Below, piece by piece: positions 57,326 to 64,000 of a stretch of DNA of 64,000 nucleotides. Both the position numbers and the translations under genes were made by a program. The first letter of the stretch is position 1, and each line of letters starts with the position of its first letter. Source of the DNA: Oscillospiraceae bacterium (lineage in GTDB: Bacteria; Bacillota; Clostridia; Oscillospirales; Oscillospiraceae); contig CACZDN010000027.1 of NCBI GenBank assembly GCA_902779945.1, forward strand, positions 26,478 to 90,477, in the 5' to 3' direction. The notes beneath the pieces were generated by a model. That model saw nothing but the letters and a program-made list of their open reading frames with translations, had not been told where the DNA came from and made no database searches.

Positions 57326-59065
57326 TTATGTTCTGACCTTCCAGCTGGCCGCCTCGCGGCGCTCGCCGATAAAGGTTTTATACAAGCCGTCCTCTTCCAT
57401 CAGGCTCTCATGATTCCCCTGCTGGGCGATCTTCCCGTGGTCGATCACCAGGATCTGGTCGGCATGCTCCACGGTCTTAAGCCGGTGGGCGATCATGATG
57501 ACGGTCTTTTCCGCCGTCAGCGCCTGGATGGCCCGCATGAGCTCGTTTTCGTTCTCCGGGTCCACGTTGGCCGTGGCCTCGTCCAGGAAGATCACCGGCG
57601 CGTCCTTCATCATGGCGCGGGCAATGGAGATGCGCTGCTTCTCCCCGCCGGAGAGGCTGGCGCCGCCCTCGCCGATCACCGTGTCGTAGCCCTCCGGCAG
57701 CGCCATGATGAAGTCGTGGCAGCAGGCTTGCTTCGCCGCCGCGATCACAGCGTCCATGCTCGCCTCCGGCCGGCCGAAACGGATGTTGTTGGCGATGGTG
57801 TCGTGGAAGAGGTACACGTTCTGGAACACAAAGGAGAAGTTGGCCATCAGGGAATCCATGTCGTAGTCCTTCACGTTCCGTCCGCCGAGGGCGACGCTGC
57901 CCGCGTCCACATCCCAGAAGCGGGCCAGGAGATTGACCAGCGTGGTCTTGCCGCCCCCCGAGGGACCGACGATGGCCGTGGTGGTCTTCTCGGGGATTTG
58001 GAGCGATATGCTGTCTATGACCTTGCGCTTTTCGTAGGAGAATTCCACCGCATCGGCGCGGAGCTCCCGCGTCTCAGGCGCGATCACCTCGCCGCTGATA
58101 TCCATCTGCGGCGTGTCCAGGATCTCCTGAGCACGATTGACACTGACATCTACCACCCGCAGCAGGGCGGAGTAGTTGCCCGCGGTCTCGAGGCTGGCAT
58201 AGACGATGAAGGCGGAGATCACCATGACCACAGCCGTCAGAGCGTCCATGCTGCCCGCGCAGAAGAAGGCGCAGGAGAAGCCCACCATGCAAACGCCCGT
58301 GAGCTTGGCGATGAAATTCTGCGCCGTCAAACGCGGGATGAACGTCACTTCCATATCCGTGTTGATCTGCGCGTTTGCGGAGATGGCGTCGTTGAGCTCG
58401 CGGCTCTTGGCGCCGGTCAGGTGATAGGCCTTGACCTCCGCCATGCCCTGAAGGTACTCCAGCACCTTCTCAACCAGCTTCTCATCGGCCTTGATCTTCT
58501 TTCCGGCGAGCTTCCCGGCGGCTTTCTGCAGGAATGTGTTTTCCAGAAGGAAGAGGGCAAAGCCCGCCAGCAGCACCAGGGCGATGCGCCAGTCGAAGAA
58601 AAACAGCATCACGATGATCAGCGAGGTGGTCAGCAGCCCCTCGCACACCAGCATCACCACGCGGGTTGCCACGTTTTCGAGGTTCTCCATGACATTGGTT
58701 GTGACGGATGTAATCTGCCCGAGGGAGTTTTCGTTGAAATATCCCATGGGGAGATAGCGCATGTGCTCGGCGATCTCCACCCGCTTTTTCGCGCAGGTGT
58801 CGTAGCCCGCCTCGGTCTGGAGCATGGTGCTTTTGGCCTTGATGAGGCCGGAGCCCAGGATTGAAAGCAGCATGATGCCCAGGGAGAGCAGAATGTCCCT
58901 CGTTTCCACGCTCCCCCGCAGCAGAGCGCGCGCCATGCAGGCGATGGCCGGGATCTTCAAAGCTTCAAAGATGGCCTGCAGCACGCCCAGGGCAATGGAG
59001 AGGCGGAACTTATGCCGGTTTTCCTCGCCGCAGAAGGCGAAAAAGCGCTGTATTGTTTTAACCAT
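57326..59065 (-). CDS. ABC half-exporter (membrane + ATPase), second of pair
   Basis: 579 aa. Six membrane segments in ~1-310. ATPase: GPSGGGKTTLVNLLARFW (Walker A), GGASLSGGEKQRISIARAMM (signature), PVIFLDEATANVDPENENEL (Walker B). It overlaps its partner by 8 bp and forms a heterodimer with it. Such pairs (IrtAB/YbtPQ-like) move siderophores or peptides. Confidence 0.93.
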   Translation of the reverse strand: MVKTIQRFFAFCGEENRHKFRLSIALGVLQAIFEALKIPAIACMARALLRGSVETRDILLSLGIMLLSILGSGLIKAKSTMLQTEAGYDTCAKKRVEIAEHMRYLPMGYFNENSLGQITSVTTNVMENLENVATRVVMLVCEGLLTTSLIIVMLFFFDWRIALVLLAGFALFLLENTFLQKAAGKLAGKKIKADEKLVEKVLEYLQGMAEVKAYHLTGAKSRELNDAISANAQINTDMEVTFIPRLTAQNFIAKLTGVCMVGFSCAFFCAGSMDALTAVVMVISAFIVYASLETAGNYSALLRVVDVSVNRAQEILDTPQMDISGEVIAPETRELRADAVEFSYEKRKVIDSISLQIPEKTTTAIVGPSGGGKTTLVNLLARFWDVDAGSVALGGRNVKDYDMDSLMANFSFVFQNVYLFHDTIANNIRFGRPEASMDAVIAAAKQACCHDFIMALPEGYDTVIGEGGASLSGGEKQRISIARAMMKDAPVIFLDEATANVDPENENELMRAIQALTAEKTVIMIAHRLKTVEHADQILVIDHGKIAQQGNHESLMEEDGLYKTFIGERREAASWKVRT

Positions 59066-60803
59066 TGTCTTTCACCTCCATATGTGCGTTCCACATCTTC
59101 TCATAGAGACCGTGCCTTCCGAGCAGTTCTTTGTGCGTCCCGGCATCGTCGATCTGCCCGTCTTTGATGACATAGATCTTGTCTGCGTCCATGACGGTGG
59201 AGAGCCGGTGGGCAATGACGATCAGCGTCTTGCCCTCGGTGAGCTTCGAGACGGAGCGCTGGATGACGGCCTCGTTCTCCGGGTCGGTGTAGGCGGTGGC
59301 CTCGTCGAGGATGACGATGGGCGCCGCCTTCAGCATGGCGCGGGCGATGGAGATGCGCTGCCGCTCGCCGCCGGAGAGGTGGCCCCCGGAGGAGCCCACC
59401 AGCGTGTCGTAGCCCTTTTCCAGGCCGAGAATAAAGTCGTGGCAGCCGGACTGCCGGGCGGCCTCCTCCACTTCCGCGTCCGTGGCGGTGGGGCGGCCGA
59501 TGCGGATGTTTTCCCGCACGCTCATGTTGAAAAGATAGTTGTCCTGGGAGACGAAGGCGATCTTGTCGGCGTAGGCCTCCTGGGGGATCTGGCGGATGTC
59601 CGTTCCGCCCAGGCTGATGCTGCCGCTCGTCACATCCCAGAGGGAAGCGATGAGCCTTGCGATGGTGCTCTTGCCGCTGCCGCTGGGGCCGACGAGGGCC
59701 ACAAAGCTGCCCTCCGGGATCGCCATAGAGACGCCGTGCAGCACCTCTTTCTCCTGATAGGCAAAACGCACGTCCTTCAGCTCAAGATCGTTTCTCTCCG
59801 GCACTTCCCCCTCCGCCGGGCGGATCATCTCCGGGGCGTCCAGAATGGCCCGCACTTCGCCGAAGATGGTGCCCATGGTGCGAAAATCGTCGGAGTAGCT
59901 CATCATGGTGATGATGGGTGTGATGACGCCCACCGAGAGGATGATGACGGTCACGAAGTCCTGCGCGCTCAGCGAGCCGTTTTTCACCAGCAGACCGCCG
60001 ATCGGCAGCACGGAGACCATAGTAGCCGGCATGAGCACCATGGCAAAGGTAAAGGGGATGATGCTGGCGCGCATCCAGTCGATGAAGCTGTGGGCCGCCT
60101 CATAGGCGTCGTGTACGAAGCGCTCATAGCTGGATTTGGTCTTGCCGAAGACCTTGATGACCTGGATGCCGCCGATATACTCCACCGCCGTGTCGTTGAG
60201 GGCCTTGGTGGCCGTAACCGTGCGCTGATAGAACTTGGCGCTGCCCGCCATCATGAACACATAGCAGAACATCCCCAGCGGCACGGTGGCGAGCGAGGCC
60301 AGACCCATGCGCCAGTCCACGGTGAAGATATAGACCAGAATGATGATGGGGATCAGCAGATTGGCCGTAAACTCCGGCACAATATGGGCCAGGGTTGTCT
60401 CGATGGAGTCGATGCGTTCGATGAGGGTGTTTTTCAGCGCGCCGGAGCTCTGCTCCAGTACGGCGCCAAGCGGCATCCGCGTCAGCTTCTCCAAACATTT
60501 CTTGCGGATCTCGCCCAGCACAGCGAAGGTAGCCTTGTGGCTGGTGGTGGTGGACAGAGCATGAAACAGCACCCGTCCCAGCCAGAGCGCCGCCATGATC
60601 AGGCAGCGGCTCAGGTAAAAAGGAAAGTCCATCACGCCGTCCATCAGTCCCTGTACGACGCCGATCACCACAAAGTACGGCGCCAGGGAAAAAGCCACCC
60701 CGATGATCGCCAGGGCCACGCTCAGGATATACTGTCCCCCGTGGTCGCCTGTTTGACCCAGCACCCAGGCCATGGGTGACTGGGTCTTTTTCGTTTTCTG
60801 CAT
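59058..60803 (-). CDS. ABC half-exporter (membrane + ATPase), first of pair
   Basis: 581 aa from ATG 60803 after GGGAGG; the frame to 60887 covers the operator. GPSGSGKSTIARLIASLW, GGHLSGGERQRISIARAML and PIVILDEATAYTDPENEAVI are all intact, so both ATP sites of the dimer may work. The 16-bp TTAGCTAA palindrome lies 19 bp upstream. Confidence 0.93.
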   Translation of the reverse strand: MQKTKKTQSPMAWVLGQTGDHGGQYILSVALAIIGVAFSLAPYFVVIGVVQGLMDGVMDFPFYLSRCLIMAALWLGRVLFHALSTTTSHKATFAVLGEIRKKCLEKLTRMPLGAVLEQSSGALKNTLIERIDSIETTLAHIVPEFTANLLIPIIILVYIFTVDWRMGLASLATVPLGMFCYVFMMAGSAKFYQRTVTATKALNDTAVEYIGGIQVIKVFGKTKSSYERFVHDAYEAAHSFIDWMRASIIPFTFAMVLMPATMVSVLPIGGLLVKNGSLSAQDFVTVIILSVGVITPIITMMSYSDDFRTMGTIFGEVRAILDAPEMIRPAEGEVPERNDLELKDVRFAYQEKEVLHGVSMAIPEGSFVALVGPSGSGKSTIARLIASLWDVTSGSISLGGTDIRQIPQEAYADKIAFVSQDNYLFNMSVRENIRIGRPTATDAEVEEAARQSGCHDFILGLEKGYDTLVGSSGGHLSGGERQRISIARAMLKAAPIVILDEATAYTDPENEAVIQRSVSKLTEGKTLIVIAHRLSTVMDADKIYVIKDGQIDDAGTHKELLGRHGLYEKMWNAHMEVKDNG

Positions 60804-60821
60804 AAGCAAACCTCCCGTGTT

Positions 60822-60858
60822 TTTGTTAGCTAACAAAGTCATTCTCTCGTTAACTAAC
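60822..60858. promoter_or_regulatory. Operator region of the ABC exporter pair
   Basis: TTTGTTAGCTAACAAA (60822-60837) is a perfect 16-bp palindrome of GTTAG and CTAAC without a spacer. GTTAACTAAC follows at 60849. Likely bound by the TetR protein encoded just upstream. Confidence 0.7.
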
Positions 60859-60873
60859 CTTAAAAATAGCCAT

Positions 60874-60902
60874 CGCCTATCCCCCAAGGAGAGGGATAGG
60901 CG
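60874..60902 (-). terminator. Terminator of the 60927 tetR gene
   Basis: CGCCTATCCC and GGGATAGGCG around a short loop; on the minus strand GGCTATTTTT follows. Confidence 0.8.
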
Positions 60903-60926
60903 GTGTTTACGAAAGGATCGTTCCGG

Positions 60927-61535
60927 CTAAAAACCCATTAGTTTTTTCCAGCCGGGAAGGAAAAAGGCTTCAATGGTGTCCAGACAGCGGATTGCATCCT
61001 CAGGCGGATAGCTGTGTATGACCGGTTCAAAAAGCGCTGTCGAATAAGCGGATAGCAGCAGATGCAGGGCCTCGGGATCAATGTCACAGACCGGATAGCC
61101 CAATTTCCGAAGTACAGGCAGATAGGAAAGAAATTGCTTCTGTCCTGTCTCCGTCAGGTCGTGCAGGAAGTTCTCGTATTTCGTCCCCCCGGATTTGGCG
61201 ACCAGGAGGATATAGTCCTCCATGTGGGGATAGACGACCTCGCGCATCATGTCGGTCCAGGAATCCCGCCACTGGGGTTCCCGACTGCTCCGGGCATCGT
61301 TCACATAGCGTTCAACATGCTCTTTCAGCCAGATGTTCAGCCGCTCGATGGAGGGAGAGACCAGTTGGTCGAACAGATCCTCTTTATCCCGGCAATGGCG
61401 GTAGAGCCCCGCTGCCGTCATGCCGCAGCGCTCCCCAATGGAGCGCATGGAGGCTTTCTCAAATCCAAATGTGAGAAATTCCTCCCGCGCCGCAGCCATC
61501 AGTTTGATATGATTGGCGCTTTTGTCCCGTGGCAT
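60927..61535 (-). CDS. TetR-family regulator
   Basis: 202 aa. HIKLMAAAREEFLTFGFEKA, then SMRSIGERCGMTAAGLYRHC, is the TetR HTH. Box 4 (GTTAG-N6-CTAAC) lies 21 bp upstream. It precedes the ABC exporter pair and probably represses it and itself. Confidence 0.93.
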   Translation of the reverse strand: MPRDKSANHIKLMAAAREEFLTFGFEKASMRSIGERCGMTAAGLYRHCRDKEDLFDQLVSPSIERLNIWLKEHVERYVNDARSSREPQWRDSWTDMMREVVYPHMEDYILLVAKSGGTKYENFLHDLTETGQKQFLSYLPVLRKLGYPVCDIDPEALHLLLSAYSTALFEPVIHSYPPEDAIRCLDTIEAFFLPGWKKLMGF

Positions 61536-61555
61536 ATCTTTGCTCCATTCTTGTG

Positions 61556-61571
61556 GTTAGCCGTGACTAAC
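61556..61571. promoter_or_regulatory. GTTAG-N6-CTAAC box 4
   Basis: GTTAGCCGTGACTAAC, 21 bp upstream of the tetR start, next to ATATGTTAAC. Confidence 0.7.
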
Positions 61572-61599
61572 TATATGTTAACAGAATGAACGGTTTTTG

Positions 61600-61893
61600 T
61601 CAAGGGAAGATTCTGTCATTGAAATTTGCATATGGCAAGCTTCACTGGTATAACGATGTGACTGGCCAGTTCACCGGCTTGTCCCCGCCTGATATGTGGT
61701 AATTTCTGGACTTGCCCAAACGATGGATTTGTGCTATCGTCTTGTCTTGTGGTTTGCGTCACTGACGTATTTGATGATCACGAGGAGAGTGAAAGTCCTA
61801 TGAATTCTGCCGGAGCCGCAGAAACGCAAGGCCAGCAGCCCCCTGAGGATGATTTCATCTATGAGCTGCTGGCCGAGATGAGACTGCCATAGC
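61600..61893 (+). pseudogene. Remnant of an unrecognised protein, C-terminal end
   Basis: A plus-strand frame ends ...MNSAGAAETQGQQPPEDDFI, then YELLAEMRLP and TAG at 61891-61893. No start and no ribosome site are seen. The acidic tail looks like the end of a mobile-element protein. The rest of this ~400-bp stretch shows nothing clear. Confidence 0.35.
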
Positions 61894-61987
61894 CGATTCC
61901 TTCGACAACAGCCTCCGCGCGTACAATACTGACACAACCATGAGCCGGTACCGTTTACTCGGTACCAGCTCTATTTTTTCTTTACCT

Positions 61988-62188
61988 AAGGCAACACCGC
62001 ACAATTCGCCTTCAGCGCCTCCTGGAAAAATTGCGCTCTGATTTTGTCACTTTTTCTTGAAATACACAAAGTATTCCTGCAAAAAAATGCCTTCATCAGA
62101 ACCCAAATTTTCTCAGGATTCGCTCTCGCTTCATCAGAACCCAAATTTTCTCAGGATTCGCTCTCGCCGAATTATGCGGTGTTGCCCT
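61988..62188 (-). repeat. MITE-like repeat, copy 12 (with internal 36-bp duplication)
   Basis: AAGGCAACACCGCACAAT to TTATGCGGTGTTGCCCT, TA on both sides. A 36-bp segment (CTTCATCAGAACCCAAATTT...CGCTCTCG) is tandemly doubled. It truncates the integrase gene at its N-terminus. Confidence 0.92.
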
Positions 62189-62189
62189 A

Positions 62190-63018
62190 ACAATTTATCT
62201 TTGCCTGATGATGAAGGAAATGTTTTATCCCCGAAAAGCATAAAAAACGTCCATATAATATTAAGTGGTATCCTTCAGCAGGCTGTTGAAAACGAAATGA
62301 TCGCAAAAAATCCATGCAAAAGGTAAAGCTGCCCAAAGTATTCAAAAAGGACATCGTTCCGCTTACAGATGATCAGGTTAAGGAATTCCTTAAAATTGTC
62401 TCCACTGATGAGATCTATGGTACTCTCCTTAAAGTCATTGTGTTTACAGGTCTGCGTCTTGGTGAGGCAATGGGTCTTACTTGGGATTGCGTTGATTTTG
62501 AGAAAGGTGCGCTTAATATCAACAAGCAGCTTCAGCGTCGCCCGCGAAAAGATGGTGGCAGCACGCTTACCTCTGTCAAGAGCGGTAAACCGAGAATGCT
62601 TCGCCCTGCCCCCTTTGTAATGGATCTTCTAAAGGTTCAATACACTGAACAGCTTATGCAGAAAAGCCGCGCCGGGGAGGCATGGATTGGCTGGAACAAC
62701 GAGAAAGAGCATAAGAAATCCCTTGTTTTCACGAACTTGGATGGGGGTTATATCACTCCAAAAAGGGTCTACCAGCATTTCAAATCTGCAGCAAAAGAAA
62801 TCGGAGCTCCGAATGCACGCGTTCATGATCTGCGGCATACTTATGCAGTTTTGTCTCTTCAAAATGGTGATGATGTAAAGACTGTTCAGGAGAATCTCGG
62901 GCATGCCTCGGCTACATTCACTCTTGACGTATATGGACATGTCTCAGACAAAATGAAGCGGGACAGCGCTGCCAGGATGGAAGAATACATTAAGCGTCTC
63001 AATGCCTCCGGAACCTAA
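62190..63018 (+). pseudogene. Tyrosine recombinase (ICE/phage integrase), truncated and frameshifted
   Basis: LSPKSIKNVHIILSGILQQA, then VENEMIAKNPCK, is the end of the core-binding domain. A single-base loss in an A-run near 62318 shifts the frame, and VKLPKVFKKDIVPLTDDQVK continues with the catalytic domain. Arg (TGLRLGEAMG), HxxR (HDLRHTYAVL), LGHAS and the Tyr in LDVYGHVS are all present. It is more AT-rich than its neighbours, a sign of transfer. The arm and N-terminal part were replaced by the MITE. Confidence 0.85.
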
Positions 63019-63045
63019 TGGCGGTCAAATGGCGGTCAAGTTTTT
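63019..63045 (+). repeat. Direct repeats after the integrase
   Basis: ATGGCGGTCAA occurs twice in tandem directly after the stop codon. Such short direct repeats behind integrase genes are often arm-type sites near the attachment site. Confidence 0.5.
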
Positions 63046-63088
63046 TACTGTTAACTTTTTACGGGTAATAAAAGGCCACTTAATGCAA

Positions 63089-63123
63089 AAATCGTCTTGA
63101 AACAGAACTCTTCAAGACGATTT
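63089..63123 (-). terminator. Terminator of the tRNA/rRNA unit
   Basis: AAATCGTCTTGAA, loop, TTCAAGACGATTT is a perfect 13-bp stem; on the minus strand the stem runs into TTTTTGC. It follows tRNA-Trp. Confidence 0.88.
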
Positions 63124-63124
63124 C

Positions 63125-63200
63125 TGGCAGGGGAAGAAGGCTTCGAACCCTCGGCCTACGGTTTTGGAGACCGCCGCTCTACCAGCTGAGCTATTCCCCT
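63125..63200 (-). tRNA. tRNA-Trp (CCA)
   Basis: 76 nt, minus strand. AGGGGAATAGCTCAGCTGG start, anticodon loop CTCCAAA, T-loop TTCGAAG, CCA encoded. Confidence 0.95.
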
Positions 63201-63227
63201 GTATTCAATTCCCATCTTAAGGAAAGA

Positions 63228-63303
63228 TGGTGGACCGTCAGGGACTCGAACCCCGGGCCGATCGGTTATGAGCCGACTGCTCTACCAACTGAGCTAACGG
63301 TCC
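63228..63303 (-). tRNA. tRNA-Met (CAT), elongator type
   Basis: 76 nt. GGACCGTTAGCTCAGTTGG start, anticodon loop CTCATAA, CCA encoded. The 5' G-C acceptor pair argues against the initiator; Ile2 (modified CAU) is not excluded. Confidence 0.9.
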
Positions 63304-63358
63304 AAATCCCGCAATAGAAACGTTGCCGCCACGATATCGTGACGGCAATACCGTTTCC

Positions 63359-63523
<165 letters not shown>

Positions 63524-63605
63524 TATATTTGGAACAAACCAAATATAAGCTATTTAATTCTCCCTGTCAAGGGATTCCTTGAGGATGGTTTCCCATCCTC
63601 AAGGA

Positions 63606-63681
63606 TGGTACACCTTCAGGGACTCGAACCCTGGACACCCTGATTAAGAGTCAGGTGCTCTACCAGCTGAGCTAAAGGTGC
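63606..63681 (-). tRNA. tRNA-Lys (CTT)
   Basis: 76 nt. GCACCTTTAGCTCAGCTGG start, anticodon loop CTCTTAA, CCA encoded. Confidence 0.95.
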
Positions 63682-63684
63682 ATA

Positions 63685-63759
63685 TGGTGACCCGAGGGAG
63701 AGTCGAACTCCCGATTGGGGCGTGAGAGGCCCCCGTCTTGACCACTTGACCATCGGGCC
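63685..63759 (-). tRNA. tRNA-Glu (CTC)
   Basis: 75 nt. GGCCCGATGGTCAAGTGG start, anticodon loop CTCTCAC with GGGGC/GCCCC stem, CCA encoded. The CTC isoacceptor is the less common one. Confidence 0.92.
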
Positions 63760-63830
63760 GGAACCAACAAGGCTTGCGCCCTGAAAACTAAACAGAGAAG
63801 GAGGAGGCAAGGTTTGTGCCTGCATATTGT

Positions 63831-64000
63831 AGGTCAAGCCCTCGGGCTATTAGTACCGGTAGGCTGAACACATTGCTGTGCGTACACCGCCGGCCTATCA
63901 ACGAAGTAGTCTTCTTCGGCCCTTACTCCAAATGGATGGGAGATCTTATCTTAGGGGGAGTTTCACGCTTAGATGCCTTCAGCGTTTATCTCGTCCAGAC
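63831..64000 (-). rRNA. rrl: 23S rRNA, 3' end (partial)
   Basis: Minus strand: GTCTGGACGAGATAAACGCT, GAAGGCATCTAAGCGTGAAA, then GTGTTCAGCCTACCGGTACT and AATAGCCCGAGGGCTTGACC, the conserved end of bacterial 23S. It runs off the right edge. The gene order is 23S, tRNA-Glu, tRNA-Lys, 5S, tRNA-Asn, tRNA-Met, tRNA-Trp. Confidence 0.95.

Noticed and set aside
57410-60779. Very long plus-strand frames opposite the ABC exporters
   Set aside because: They are antisense to two clear ABC proteins and are rich in His, Arg and Gly in a pattern mirrored from the real codons.
61734-61937. 67-codon minus-strand frame
   Set aside because: It is antisense to the more protein-like plus-strand remnant and has no motif.
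3911-62188. MITE copies as a dispersed CRISPR or as tRNA-like genes
   Set aside because: The spacing is irregular, the ends are terminal inverted repeats, and no tRNA cloverleaf forms.

Overview
The window looks like a chromosomal segment of a GC-rich anaerobic Clostridia species, most like the gut Oscillospiraceae/Ruminococcaceae. This is inferred from FeoB with a Cys-rich FeoB-associated peptide, a CIRCE-controlled hsp20, HD-GYP and VTC/DUF4956 proteins, several flavodoxins and Firmicutes-type tRNAs. No species can be named from sequence alone. Most genes lie on the minus strand. Assignments rest on reading motifs by eye; no database search was run.

Region 1 (1-12.1 kb) is a flavodoxin / alpha-beta hydrolase / aldo-keto reductase island. 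A divergent LysR gene (6461-7321) sits beside it. Four minus-strand transcription units share one promoter-operator block of about 42 bp (TATAA-N7-TTATA followed by a GTACAATGCC box), which suggests one LysR regulon. Region 2 (12.1-13.4 kb) is a graveyard of an integrated element: the 3' part of a tRNA-Arg(CCG) gene, degenerate serine-recombinase C-termini and hairpins.

Region 3 (13.4-18.8 kb) holds a FecBCD-type metal or siderophore importer with a methyltransferase. Divergent from it are a CsoR/RcnR-family repressor and two small membrane proteins. Five C-tract/G-tract palindromes lie between them, the type of operator CsoR-family proteins bind. Region 4 (19-25.1 kb) is a second flavodoxin/hydrolase cluster with its own LysR gene and an HD-GYP phosphodiesterase. 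Region 5 (25.3-30.6 kb) has a VTC-DUF4956-DUF4353 operon and an OmpR-type two-component system. Region 6 (30.8-37.5 kb) carries stress and housekeeping genes (DUF1269, Hsp20, Nudix), a frameshifted acetyltransferase, and a third LysR/flavodoxin pair.

Region 7 (38.1-54 kb) is an iron and metal island: DtxR-like regulators, a P1B ATPase with DUF6110, an FTR1-P19-DUF2318-FtsX-ABC ferrous iron uptake set, and feoB-feoA-feoB-associated peptide. Region 8 (54-61.6 kb) has two TetR regulators, a pair of ABC half-exporters and decayed genes. A 16-bp GTTAG-N6-CTAAC motif recurs upstream of ftr1, feo, the DUF6796-like gene and a TetR gene. Region 9 (61.6-64 kb) has a decayed integrase, then a tRNA cluster, a short 5S and the 3' end of a 23S rRNA.

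Throughout, twelve copies of a ~163-bp MITE-like repeat with terminal inverted repeats AAGGCAACACCGCA are scattered. Most are bounded by TA. Several replace gene ends or 5' regions.
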